Source: Ruminiclostridium herbifermentans
GTDB taxonomy: Bacteria > Bacillota > Clostridia > Acetivibrionales > DSM-1351
Direction: 5' to 3'
NCBI RefSeq assembly: GCF_005473905.2
Contig: NZ_CP061336.1
Span: 1,666,501-1,730,500, forward strand
DNA length: 64,000 bases
The notes under the pieces were generated by a model. That model was not told the origin of the DNA and did not search any database. It saw only the letters and a list, made by a program, of their open reading frames with translations. The translations under genes and the position numbers were made by a program. This document shows, piece by piece, positions 44,491 to 53,869 of the stretch (its first letter is position 1; each line of letters starts with the position of its first letter).

Positions 44491-44680
44491 AAGGCTGAGA
44501 GTAGTAATAAATAAAACAAAAGGAGGTGCCCAGTCCATGTCAATACAGTCATGTGATTTTACTTAGAAATGTGGGACATGGACATAAGGCTGAAAGAAAT
44601 AAAAAATAAAACAAAAGGAGGTGCCCAGTCCATGTCAATACAGTCATGAGATTTTACTTAAGAATGTGGGACATGGACAT
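44491..44680 (+). repeat. Tandem 95-bp duplication before the GH36 gene
   Basis: Units at 44491-44585 and 44586-44680 share about 88% by eye. Each has AAAAGGAGGTG, then a perfect 9-bp inverted repeat GTCCATGTC...GACATGGAC (44533-44541 with 44575-44583; 44628-44636 with 44670-44678). Each unit also has a ribosome-binding site before a short ATG frame (MSIQS...). The arms would sequester the ATG region. Confidence 0.7.
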
Positions 44681-44683
44681 AAT

Positions 44684-46780
44684 ATGCATAAAGTTTTATC
44701 AGAATACGTTTTATCAGATATGATAGTAAGATATTTAGTAAATGAAGATGGGAATGTAGGCTTTGAGACTATACCAGCTAGTCTGAAAGATAAAATAACT
44801 ACCTCAAAGAAGTATAATATTGATCCGCTTGTGCAAATTTTTATCAGAGGAGATGACTTCTCAGGAGGGTTTGCAAATGGACACACTATGAGAAACGGTC
44901 AACAGGCCAACTCACTTCAATACCAATCTCAAAAAGTTGAAAACATAAAAGAATCACAAGTTATAACAACAATACTAAAAAGTAAAAGTGGTTATGTTGT
45001 AAAGCATATACTTACCTATCACAATGGGCTTAATGCCTTTGAGGTAAAGACGGTATTTGCCAATAAATCAGATAAAAATATTTGTTTGGAGATGCTTTCA
45101 AGTTTTTCTATTGGCGGGTTGACTCCTTTTATAGAAGGAGAAGCATCGGAAAGCATGAATATACATAGGATTAGGAGTTGCTGGAGTAATGAAGGCAGAG
45201 TTATAACGGAATCTGTTGAGGATTTGCAGCTTGAGCCATCTTGGTCAGGTCACGGTGTAAGAACAGAAAAGTTTGGCCAGATTGGTTCTATGCCTGTAAG
45301 AAAATTCTTCCCATTTTTAGCAGTGGAAGATACCGTTACAGGAGTAGTATGGGCGGCGCAGTTAGCCTGTGCTTCATCATGGCAGATGGAACTGTATAGA
45401 AAAGATGATTCCCTATGTATATCAGGTGGACTTGCAGACTATGATTTTGGACATTGGATGAAGGTAGTGGAACCTGAGACTGAATTTGAGACACCGACCG
45501 CATATATAACTGTGGGTATTGGAAATATAGACAATGTATCACAAAGATTGCTTTCAATTCAAAAAAACAATATTAATAAACTAAATAAATTTTACAGGCT
45601 GCCGGTTTTATTTAATGAATTCTGTACTACTTGGGGAAATCCTTCCCATGATAATATTAAAAAGATTGTTGATATTATAAAAGGAAAAGGAGTGGATTAT
45701 TTTGTTATAGACTCAGGGTGGTTCGCAGACGAAAAATATGGTTGGGATGGTACACACGGGGATTGGATAGTAAGTTCAGAAGTTTTTCCCTATGGTCTGG
45801 AAGAGACTGTGAGGATAATTCGAGAGGCAGGGATGATTCCCGGAATTTGGTTTGAATTTGAAAACTGCGGCTATCTGTCAAAATCATATAAAAACGAAAA
45901 ACACCTTCTAACTAGAAATGGAAATGTAATAACTTCAGGGCTCAGGAGATTTTGGGATATGACTGATCCTTGGGTTATTGATTACCTAAGTGAAAAAGTC
46001 ATATCAATGCTTAAGAAATACGGCTTCAAGTATTTAAAGGTTGACTACAATGAAACAATTGGTATAGGTTGCGATGGATATGAGTCACTGGGAGAGGGGC
46101 TTAGACAAAGGATTCTTGCTTCACAGGAATTCTTCAGGCGGATAAGAAGGGAAATTCCTGACATAATCATAGAAAACTGTTCTTCGGGAGGTCATAGGCT
46201 TGAGCCATCTATGATGAAATTATGTGAAATGGCTTCTTTTTCTGATGCACATGAGTGTGATGAAATACCAATTATAGCTGCTAATCTCCATAGGGTTATA
46301 AATCCATGCCAATCACAGATATGGGCTGTCCTTCGTAAAAAAGACAGTAAAAGAAGAATAGTTTATTCTATTATTAATACTTTCCTTGGGGTAATGTGCC
46401 TATCAGGTGATGTTTATGATTTAGATGAAGAACAATGGAAGTTAATTGAAAGGGGAATTAGTTTTTACAATTCCATTTCAAATATTATATTAAATGGCAC
46501 AACTTACTTCTTCGGTTCAAAGCTTAAAAGTTACAGAAATCCTAAGGGATGGATGGGTATTTTAAGAAAGTCTGAGGATGAAAGGGAAGCAATTGCTTTA
46601 ATTTATACCTTCAACGGTGAATTCACCGATATGCTGGAAATACCTGTTGGCAGCAACTATGAAATTAACTATATCTACTGTGCAAACGAAAATGATGTTT
46701 TACTAACTAACGGAAAGCTTTTTGTAAAAATGAAGGAAGAGTTCGAAGCAGTTGCTGTACATTTGAAAATGATTAAATGA
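44684..46780 (+). CDS. GH36-family alpha-galactosidase
   Basis: A 698-residue cytoplasmic glycosidase. GH36 landmarks are NEFCTTWGNPS near residue 310, FVIDSGWFADE near 345, the nucleophile YLKVDYNE (Asp454), ENCSSGGHRLEPSM near 500 and the acid/base SFSDAHECDE (Asp521). It hydrolyses terminal alpha-1,6-galactosides such as melibiose and raffinose. No signal peptide is visible, so the substrate must be imported. The open frame extends to a GTG at 44621, inside the duplicated leader, but ATG 44684 is the likely start. It follows the transporter, which supports uptake then cleavage. Confidence 0.92.
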   Translation: MHKVLSEYVLSDMIVRYLVNEDGNVGFETIPASLKDKITTSKKYNIDPLVQIFIRGDDFSGGFANGHTMRNGQQANSLQYQSQKVENIKESQVITTILKSKSGYVVKHILTYHNGLNAFEVKTVFANKSDKNICLEMLSSFSIGGLTPFIEGEASESMNIHRIRSCWSNEGRVITESVEDLQLEPSWSGHGVRTEKFGQIGSMPVRKFFPFLAVEDTVTGVVWAAQLACASSWQMELYRKDDSLCISGGLADYDFGHWMKVVEPETEFETPTAYITVGIGNIDNVSQRLLSIQKNNINKLNKFYRLPVLFNEFCTTWGNPSHDNIKKIVDIIKGKGVDYFVIDSGWFADEKYGWDGTHGDWIVSSEVFPYGLEETVRIIREAGMIPGIWFEFENCGYLSKSYKNEKHLLTRNGNVITSGLRRFWDMTDPWVIDYLSEKVISMLKKYGFKYLKVDYNETIGIGCDGYESLGEGLRQRILASQEFFRRIRREIPDIIIENCSSGGHRLEPSMMKLCEMASFSDAHECDEIPIIAANLHRVINPCQSQIWAVLRKKDSKRRIVYSIINTFLGVMCLSGDVYDLDEEQWKLIERGISFYNSISNIILNGTTYFFGSKLKSYRNPKGWMGILRKSEDEREAIALIYTFNGEFTDMLEIPVGSNYEINYIYCANENDVLLTNGKLFVKMKEEFEAVAVHLKMIK

Positions 46781-46877
46781 GAATTAATTTTTGCAAATTA
46801 ATTAACCTGATGTGTTAGTTTAATTTGGCTCTCAACTTATGGATAATATGTTATGGCGATTACGGGCACGCCAGTAC

Positions 46878-47080
46878 AACCTCAATCAATGTGACACAAG
46901 TAAAAGTGATTGCTGAAATTTATAGGTGAAAAACAAGTATTTTTGACGGCAAAGTGACAGGATGTCACCATGAAGCGGCATGGGATACTAGAATGGTCTA
47001 GCGACTGTTACGGTATGAAATACTTGTTGTGAACCGTACTGCTTCAATCAACCACTTTGTGTAATCTATTGATTGAAGTT
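46878..47080 (+). repeat. Nested hairpin element (family R3) between GH36 and GH31 genes
   Basis: Outer arms AACCTCAATCAAT (46878-46890) and ATTGATTGAAGTT (47068-47080); a third segment CTTCAATCA (47042-47050) can pair with the same right arm. Inner arms GGTGAAAAACAAGTATTT (46925-46942) and AAATACTTGTTGTGAACC (47018-47035). A GTGAC-AGGAT-GTCAC hairpin is inside. The inner unit resembles that within 42491-42610. Confidence 0.55.
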
Positions 47081-47192
47081 ATTATGGAAGTACCCGTATA
47101 AGCATAACAATTTTTTATATTAAAAGTTAATAATCTTAACTAGCACAGAGTGTTAATTATATACATAACAGCCTAATACGGGAGTGGAAAAG

Positions 47193-49556
47193 ATGGATAC
47201 TCAAAATAAATCTTCTTTATTTGTTAATATAATGCCATTGACTGAAAACATAATAAGAGTTGTATATACCAAAAGCAAAGAAAAACCTAGGAATAGTATT
47301 CTTATTGCGGAGGATTTCATACCAGAGAGGAATTTGAACACAGATAAGTATTTATCATTAGATGACTGCATTTTATTTAAAAACAAACAAGGAGAAGTAA
47401 TTTTAAAGGAAATAGGACATAGCTTGACTGAAAAAGATGTTTTTACATATCATGCAGACGGCGAACCAGTCATAAAGAGCAAACACACAGCAAATGGTGA
47501 AGTAGCCTATATAGAAAATTTCATACATAAGTATTCAGGAACTGCATATGAGGGAAAACTTGTTTTTTCAATAACTGAAGAAGAGGGAATCTATGGTTTG
47601 GGTCAGCATGAAGCTGGAGTTTACAATTATAATGGAAAGAAGGAGTACTTATTTCAAGCAAATATGAAAATATCCATTCCATTTATGTTGTCATCCCGCA
47701 ATTATGGAATACTAATAGATACTGAAAGTGCTGTGATTTTTGATAGTAAAAAAGGTGAAATAACATTCACAATTGATACTACCAATGAACTTTCTTACTA
47801 TATAATTACTGGGGATAATTTTGATGAAATTATAAAATGGTTAAGAAGCTTGACAGGAAGAACACCAATGCTGCCAAGATGGGCTTATGGCTATATTCAA
47901 TCTAAAGAACGATATAAATCCTCTGAAGATATTTTAAATACCGTAATACAATTTAGAAACTCTGGAATTCCAATAGATTGCATTGTACAGGATTGGCTTA
48001 CTTGGGAAGAGGGCTTATGGGGAGATAAACATGCAGATAAAGAGAGATATCCGGATATTAATAGTCTTGTAAGTAAACTTCATGAAAATCATGTAAAACT
48101 TATGGTTTCTATTTGGCCTAATATGGCAGAGGGTGGAAGTAATCTCCGTGAGTTCAAGGAAAAAGGGCTTTTATTGCCAAATACAACTACATATGATGCA
48201 TATAGTGAAGAGGCGAGAACTGCTTACTGGAAACAATGTGAGGAAGAATGGTTTTCAGCAGGGATAGATGCATGGTGGTGCGATAATGCTGAACCATTTT
48301 CCGATGTGGATTGGAATGGAGAGGAAAAAAGGCCGGAAGAACTGCGATATAAATTGATTGTAGACCAGTCTAAGAAGTGTATGGATTGGACACGTCTTAA
48401 TTCATATGGTCTTTTACATTCAAAAGGTATTTACGAAAACTGGCGTAAAGTTAGAAATGAAAGTCGTGTTGTAAATCTTACACGCTCATCCTACATATCA
48501 GGGCAAAGATATGGCACAATTTCATGGTCAGGAGATATTAGCGCAAAATGGTCTGTCTTAAAAAAGCAGATTACAGAAGGAATTAAATTTTCAATGAGCG
48601 GTATGCCCTATTGGACTTTGGATATTGGGGCGTTTTTTACAGTTAAGGACAAATGGGAAAACAGAGGTTGTAATTGCAGCGAAAATACCAGCAAGCTATG
48701 GTTTTGGGACGGGGATTATAATGATGGTGTTGATGATTTGGGATATAGGGAGCTTTATGTAAGATGGCTTCAATTTGGTACGTTTTTACCTATGTTCCGC
48801 TCACATGGAACTGATACACCGAGGGAACCATGGAGATTTGGTAAACCAGGAGATATTTATTATGAAACAATACTTAAGTTTATAAATCTAAGATATCAGC
48901 TGCTTCCTTATATATATTCATTGGCAGCAGATGTTCACCAAAACCATTCAACAATTCTTCGCAGCTTAATGTTTGATTTTTCAGATGATGAAAATGTGAA
49001 AGAACTCAGTGACAGCTTTATGTTCGGCAAGGCATTTCTTGTTTGTCCGGTCACAGAGCCCATGTACTATGATGTAAATAGTGTACCGTTGTCAAATATT
49101 GAAAAAACAAAAATTTTATATTTACCTAAAGGTACTTGGTGGTTTGATTTTTGGACCAATACTATACATGAGGGGGGTCAGACCATTACATGCAAAGCAA
49201 CATTGGATATGATGCCGCTTTTTGTTAGAGCAGGTTCTATTATACCAGTGTCTGAACAGCTTATGTATGCGGACGAGAAAAAGGGAGAAGTATCTGAAAT
49301 CATTATTTACAGCGGGCAAGATGGAGAGTTTACCTTATATAATGATGAGGGGGACAATTATTCCTACGAAAATGGGAACTTTTCAGCTATTAATCTTATC
49401 TATAAGGATGAAGAAAAAACATTAACCTTCGGAAAGGCCTACGGTGAATTCCAATACCAGGAAAGATTTAGAATTAAATTAATTACAAGTAGGGAAATTC
49501 CAAAAACTATTGAGTTTATATACAAAGGAATAGAAGAAAAAATTTTATTAATATGA
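47193..49556 (+). CDS. GH31-family alpha-glycosidase
   Basis: A 787-residue cytoplasmic glycosidase. GH31 landmarks are EEEGIYGLGQHEAG near residue 130, PRWAYGYIQSKERY near 225, the nucleophile DAWWCDNAEPF (Asp364), the acid/base region ISWSGDISAKW (Asp448), and MPMFRSHGTDTPREPW-like FLPMFRSHGTDTPREPWRFG. GH31 includes alpha-glucosidases, alpha-xylosidases and some alpha-galactosidases; the WWCDNAEP motif alone does not fix the substrate. ATG 47193 is preferred over a GTG nine bases upstream. With GH36 it would dismantle an imported branched oligosaccharide. Confidence 0.9.
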   Translation: MDTQNKSSLFVNIMPLTENIIRVVYTKSKEKPRNSILIAEDFIPERNLNTDKYLSLDDCILFKNKQGEVILKEIGHSLTEKDVFTYHADGEPVIKSKHTANGEVAYIENFIHKYSGTAYEGKLVFSITEEEGIYGLGQHEAGVYNYNGKKEYLFQANMKISIPFMLSSRNYGILIDTESAVIFDSKKGEITFTIDTTNELSYYIITGDNFDEIIKWLRSLTGRTPMLPRWAYGYIQSKERYKSSEDILNTVIQFRNSGIPIDCIVQDWLTWEEGLWGDKHADKERYPDINSLVSKLHENHVKLMVSIWPNMAEGGSNLREFKEKGLLLPNTTTYDAYSEEARTAYWKQCEEEWFSAGIDAWWCDNAEPFSDVDWNGEEKRPEELRYKLIVDQSKKCMDWTRLNSYGLLHSKGIYENWRKVRNESRVVNLTRSSYISGQRYGTISWSGDISAKWSVLKKQITEGIKFSMSGMPYWTLDIGAFFTVKDKWENRGCNCSENTSKLWFWDGDYNDGVDDLGYRELYVRWLQFGTFLPMFRSHGTDTPREPWRFGKPGDIYYETILKFINLRYQLLPYIYSLAADVHQNHSTILRSLMFDFSDDENVKELSDSFMFGKAFLVCPVTEPMYYDVNSVPLSNIEKTKILYLPKGTWWFDFWTNTIHEGGQTITCKATLDMMPLFVRAGSIIPVSEQLMYADEKKGEVSEIIIYSGQDGEFTLYNDEGDNYSYENGNFSAINLIYKDEEKTLTFGKAYGEFQYQERFRIKLITSREIPKTIEFIYKGIEEKILLI

Positions 49557-49701
49557 ACGATGATTTTGTTAGTTGAATAAACAGTTCTAATATGATGATT
49601 TGTATAATATTTCCAATATTAAAGGGTACTGGTTATTAAATGAATAATAATAATCATATACTATTTCGTGTGGATTATTTATTTTAAGGAGGAGTCTAAA
49701 A

Positions 49702-50067
49702 ATGGAAATTGAAGATTTTGTTTTAGATGACCATTATTATGAAACAGAGGCAGAAGGGGTTTTAGTTAAGATTCACAAGGATTCTATGAATCAAAATACG
49801 GTTGCCTACGCTAATAAAATATTGGATTTATATTTTTACAAGAAGCCAGAAATTATAGAATATATACTAAATTATTGTGTTCTAGATTTTTACGAAGGTA
49901 ATTACAATAGGGATGAAATACTGGAAAGGCTAAAAGAAGCTGATATAGAGATTGTTAATGACAGATGGGGCTGCTTAAGCTGGAAAAAACATGATTTAGA
50001 TGAACACATTATTCAGGTTGAATTTAATGACGAAATGCAATTATCTTATGTGAGTATAGAAAGCTAA
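49702..50067 (+). CDS. Small hypothetical cytoplasmic protein
   Basis: A 121-residue acidic protein with no family that I recognise. It is about a quarter Asp, Glu and Tyr (DDHYYETEAEG, FYEGNYNRDEILERLKEAD). GGAGGAGTC lies before the ATG. A clear terminator follows at 50108-50133, so it is transcribed on its own or at the end of the glycosidase operon. Predicted mixed alpha/beta structure; no membrane segment. Confidence 0.55.
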   Translation: MEIEDFVLDDHYYETEAEGVLVKIHKDSMNQNTVAYANKILDLYFYKKPEIIEYILNYCVLDFYEGNYNRDEILERLKEADIEIVNDRWGCLSWKKHDLDEHIIQVEFNDEMQLSYVSIES

Positions 50068-50107
50068 TTATCAATAACTACGTAACAAATATCTTCAATA
50101 CATATAT

Positions 50108-50136
50108 AAAAGCTCCTGTTTTCAGGAGCTTTGTTA
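50108..50136 (+). terminator. Intrinsic terminator
   Basis: AAAGCTCCTG (50108-50117) pairs with CAGGAGCTTT (50123-50132) around TTTTT; a TTG and T-rich tail follows. The stretch 50137-50480 holds nothing further that I can support. Confidence 0.8.
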
Positions 50137-50480
50137 ATTTAGCGCTTGTTCTAATTATTTTATGAACCTTGCAGGTAAATTTATAGGACTTGCTAACTGA
50201 TATTTCCATACTAAATTATCTAAATGGATTACTTCTAAGATTAAACATATTGACATTTATATCCAAAAGCTTAATAATTTTATTAAAATATTATAATATA
50301 TGTTTATTGAGCAAAATATTTAATGACATTTAAGGCAAAATAAATTGTGTCTAGTTTTGTGATTTTTACAGTTGATTTGGATTAGATTTATTTTGACTTA
50401 GGGGGATTTAGCCCATAGGATTAACTATTATACGTAAAATATTTATAAGATAATTATAAAAAATGAAATGGGGTATAGAT

Positions 50481-51872
50481 ATGAAAGGGTATTACTTAAT
50501 GCCGCACCCACCACTTATGGTACATGAGATTGGGAAAGGTGAAGAAGCGAAAATTCAAAAAACTATAGACAGCTGTAATGCTATAGGTGAAGAAATATCG
50601 CAATTAAACGTTGATACTATTATTATAATAACGCCTCATGGAACTATTTTTAGAGATGCCATTGCCATGATAGGCGAGGAAACCCTAGAAGGTAATTTAG
50701 GCAAATTTGGGGCAAGTAAAATATCTTTCAAATTAAAAATAGATACTTTGCTTACCAATGAAATTATCAAGGAGGCAGAGAAAGTTAATATTCCAACAGT
50801 TAAATTAAATAAACAAAATGAAAACGTATACAGAGTTAAACTTAAACTAGATCATGGAGCAGCTATACCTCTGTATCATATTAAGGATATAGATAAATAT
50901 AAAATTGTGCATATTACTTATGGAATGTTAGCTCCGATAGAATTATATTACTTTGGAATGGCTATTGAACAGGCGTGTAAAAATACAAATACTCAAGCTG
51001 TATTAATAGCTTCGGGTGATCTTTCTCATAGGCTGACAGAGGATGGAGCATATCCATACAGTCCATATGGAAAGAAATTTGATTTACAGTTAATAGATAT
51101 TCTTAGACAAGGGAGAATTAGTGATTTATTCAATATGGATCAGACTTTAATTAATGAAGCAGCAGAGTGTGGTCTGAGATCTATATATATTTTAGCAGGT
51201 GCTTTGGACGGCAAAGAGGCAAAGGCAGATATTTTGAGTTATGAAGGTCCTTTTGGAGTAGGATATGGAGTAGCAAAATTTAATTTTAAAGATGGGAAAT
51301 CAATATATACTGATTTAAAGGAAATAGGGAAGTTAAAGCACTTAAGAAGATTAAAAGAAGGTAATGCATATACTAAGCTGGCTAGAAGAAATTTGGAAAA
51401 CTATTTAAAAAATGGAAGGCCGTTATCTATTAATGATATAAAGGATGCAAAGCTTTTAAATAATAGAAAAGGTGTATTTGTTTCACTAAAAATTAAAGGA
51501 GAACTAAGGGGGTGCATAGGTACTATTGAAGCGGTTACACCGTCTATAGCAGAGGAAATAATGCATAATTCAATCTCCGCTGCATTTAATGATCCGAGAT
51601 TCCCGCCACTAAGAGAAGATGAATTGTTTGAAATTGATATTTCTGTAGATTTGCTATATCCTGCTCAGAAGTGCAGTTTTAATGAATTAGACCCCAAAAA
51701 TTACGGTGTAATTGTGACTAGTGGAAGGAAAAGGGGATTGCTTCTCCCAAACCTTGAAGGAGTAAATACAAAGGAAGAGCAGATTTCTATTGCTCTTCAA
51801 AAAGCCGGAATAAATCCAAATGAACCTTATGAAATTGAAAGATTTAAAGTAGAAAGATTTATCGAGGAATAA
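50481..51872 (+). CDS. Fused MEMO/LigB-like and AMMECR1 protein (AmmeMemoRadiSam A/B)
   Basis: A 463-residue two-domain protein. The N-terminal half (about 1-275) resembles class III extradiol dioxygenases and MEMO: YLMPHPPLMVHEIGKG, DHGAAIPLYHI near 129 and IASGDLSHRLTEDGAYPYSP near 180. The C-terminal half (about 285-463) is an AMMECR1 domain, with GVFVSLKIKGELRGCIGTIE and FNDPRFPPLREDEL. These domains occur with a radical SAM partner, encoded 15 bases downstream. No biochemical function is established for the trio. ATG 50481 follows TGGGGTAT; an in-frame ATG lies 18 bases earlier. Confidence 0.88.
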   Translation: MKGYYLMPHPPLMVHEIGKGEEAKIQKTIDSCNAIGEEISQLNVDTIIIITPHGTIFRDAIAMIGEETLEGNLGKFGASKISFKLKIDTLLTNEIIKEAEKVNIPTVKLNKQNENVYRVKLKLDHGAAIPLYHIKDIDKYKIVHITYGMLAPIELYYFGMAIEQACKNTNTQAVLIASGDLSHRLTEDGAYPYSPYGKKFDLQLIDILRQGRISDLFNMDQTLINEAAECGLRSIYILAGALDGKEAKADILSYEGPFGVGYGVAKFNFKDGKSIYTDLKEIGKLKHLRRLKEGNAYTKLARRNLENYLKNGRPLSINDIKDAKLLNNRKGVFVSLKIKGELRGCIGTIEAVTPSIAEEIMHNSISAAFNDPRFPPLREDELFEIDISVDLLYPAQKCSFNELDPKNYGVIVTSGRKRGLLLPNLEGVNTKEEQISIALQKAGINPNEPYEIERFKVERFIEE

Positions 51873-51887
51873 TAGCGAGGTGCAAAG

Positions 51888-52784
51888 GTGAAAAAGGAAG
51901 CACTGTTTTATAGTATAGAAAATGAAAAAGTAAGATGCAGCCTTTGTCCTCATAATTGCCTTATTTCTGCAGGACATAGAGGAGTTTGCGGAGTCAGGGA
52001 GTGTGATGAAGAGGAAGGCAAATTGAAGCTATTTACTATTAATTATGGTGAAATAACTTCTATATCCTTAGATCCAATAACAAAAAAGCCACTGTATCAT
52101 TTTCAACCCAATAGTAACATTTTATCAATTGGTACTTTTGGATGCAATTTTAAGTGCAGCTTTTGCCAGAATTATGCTATTTCACAGTATGAAGCAGAAA
52201 GCCGCTTTATTCCTGCTTTGGAAATGGCGCATATTGCATTGAATCAAAAAAATAACATAGGCTTGGCTTTTACTTATAATGAGCCTACTATTTGGTATGA
52301 GTATGTTTATGATGTGGCGAGAGAGATTAAGAAAAAGAATATTTATTGCAAGGTTGTACTTGTAACTAATGGGTATATAAATAATGAACCTTTGAATAAG
52401 CTGCTTCCTTACGTTGACGCTATAAATGTTGATTTAAAAGGTGATGATGAATTTTATAAAAGACTCTGCGCAGGAAGCTTAGAGCCTGTAAAAAATACTA
52501 TTGAACTGGCTCATAGCAAGGGCTGTCATGTGGAGATAACAACCTTATTAATATCAGGAGAAAACAACAGCAATGAAACATTAAGCAAGCTTGTTGATTT
52601 TATTTCAACAGTAGACAGAGACATTGTTTTGCATATATCAAGGTATTTTCCTAATTATAAAATGGATAAAGAAAAAACAACTCTTATGGACTTAAAAAAT
52701 GCATACAAGCTGTCAAAGGATAAACTCAACTTTGTTTATATTGGTAATGTAACTAAGGATGAAATGGCATATATTACTGATTAG
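51888..52784 (+). CDS. amrS: AmmeMemoRadiSam-system radical SAM enzyme
   Basis: A 298-residue radical SAM protein. The iron-sulfur motif is CNFKCSFCQNY (CxxxCxxC) near residue 85, with GTFGCNF before it. The N terminus has a further cysteine group (CSLCPHNC...GVCGV), as in glycyl-radical activating enzymes. FTYNEPTIWYEYV near 125 and DAINVDLKG near 180 match the AmrS family. The substrate is unknown; the radical may modify the MEMO/AMMECR1 partner. GTG 51888 follows GAGGTGCAA. The 15-base spacing places both genes in one operon. Confidence 0.9.
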   Translation: MKKEALFYSIENEKVRCSLCPHNCLISAGHRGVCGVRECDEEEGKLKLFTINYGEITSISLDPITKKPLYHFQPNSNILSIGTFGCNFKCSFCQNYAISQYEAESRFIPALEMAHIALNQKNNIGLAFTYNEPTIWYEYVYDVAREIKKKNIYCKVVLVTNGYINNEPLNKLLPYVDAINVDLKGDDEFYKRLCAGSLEPVKNTIELAHSKGCHVEITTLLISGENNSNETLSKLVDFISTVDRDIVLHISRYFPNYKMDKEKTTLMDLKNAYKLSKDKLNFVYIGNVTKDEMAYITD

Positions 52785-53221
52785 TAGCTTAGCGTTCTCT
52801 GTTGATTATAGATGCTTAAAATATCTAATGTAAATTAATTATTCAACTTACTTTCCATGAAAATCTACAGTATCTACAGTTTAAGATTATTAATGGTTTG
52901 TTGACGATATAACTCGAAAGTATAGCAAGTAATTACTTGGTTCACTTTGGAGTCTCCAAAAACGCAAGCGTTTGATATATGTGAATATATAATCAATTTT
53001 GCAAAGCTTAAACTAAGTTGTAAAAAAGCTTAGTTGAATAATTAAACCTCTTAGTTTATACTTAACACAATAATGGTATAGCCTAATAAGAATTGCTTTA
53101 AAGATACAACCTTAATAAAAAATGTTTAGGATTCTATTATTGTTCTTTTTGTTGATTTTATATTGTTCATAGATGTTAGAAGAAAGACAAGTACTATAAT
53201 TTTAGAAAGGATTATGCTAAA
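52785..53221. other. Gene-free region before mscL
   Basis: About 440 AT-rich bases with no gene. It contains ACTTACTTTCCATGAAA, an R2-like fragment near 52848, an AATGGTTTGTTGACG segment like that at 42147, and a small hairpin AAGCTTAAACTAAG with GCTTAGTT near 53005-53035. A promoter for mscL is not obvious. Confidence 0.4.
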
Positions 53222-53641
53222 ATGAAAAAATTTATATCTGAATTTAAAGAGTTTATCTCAAGAGGTAATGTCATTGATTTAGCTGTTGGTATTATTATTG
53301 GAAGTGCATTTACTTCCATTGTAAATTCATTAGTAAATCAAGTTATAATGCCTGCTATTGGTTTTATAATAGGCAAAATTGACTTTACTGGCCTCAAATT
53401 TCCATCTGATGCGGTAGAAGGTGAGGCAGCAATAATGTATGGTGCTTTTATTCAGCAGGTAATTAATTTCTTAATAATTGCATTTGTTGTATTCTGTATG
53501 GTCAAGATGATAAATAAGCTTAAAAGAATTAAAGCGCAAGAGATGAAGGAAAAGGCAGCAGAAACTCCTCCACCATCAGCTGAACTGCAAATGCTGACGG
53601 AAATACGAGATTTACTCAAGGAAAGCAATTCTGCTAAATAA
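53222..53641 (+). CDS. mscL: Large-conductance mechanosensitive channel
   Basis: A 139-residue MscL. The first helix reads FISRGNVIDLAVGIIIGSAF, including the conserved FxxRGNVxDLAVGxxxG, followed by FTSIVNSLVNQVIMPAIGF, a periplasmic loop and the second helix INFLIIAFVVFCMVKMINKL. The C-terminal charged helix ends in LLTEIRDLLK-like MLTEIRDLLKESN. It forms a pentameric pore that opens under membrane tension to release solutes on osmotic downshock. Length is standard. AGAAAGGATTATGCTAA precedes the ATG. Confidence 0.97.
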   Translation: MKKFISEFKEFISRGNVIDLAVGIIIGSAFTSIVNSLVNQVIMPAIGFIIGKIDFTGLKFPSDAVEGEAAIMYGAFIQQVINFLIIAFVVFCMVKMINKLKRIKAQEMKEKAAETPPPSAELQMLTEIRDLLKESNSAK

Positions 53642-53869
53642 GAGAAAACTTAATATAAGTTATGAAAAATGGCAAGGTGTACTTAACATACTATCCTTAT
53701 TTTGTAGTGCATTTTTAAACAATATTTTATTGATTGATCCAGATAAAGCATCAATTTATAATTAGGTTTTCAGTTTTTATTGCTAGTTATTGAATTGATA
53801 GGTTTAAGTATCGGTAATTTATATTTTCGTAGGTTAGTTAATTATATAAACAGAATGGTGGTGTAATAT

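Noticed and set aside
44521-44560. Nine-codon ORF in the 95-bp unit as a regulatory leader peptide
   Set aside because: The frame is not preserved in the second unit (early TGA), so the duplicated hairpin is the stronger signal.
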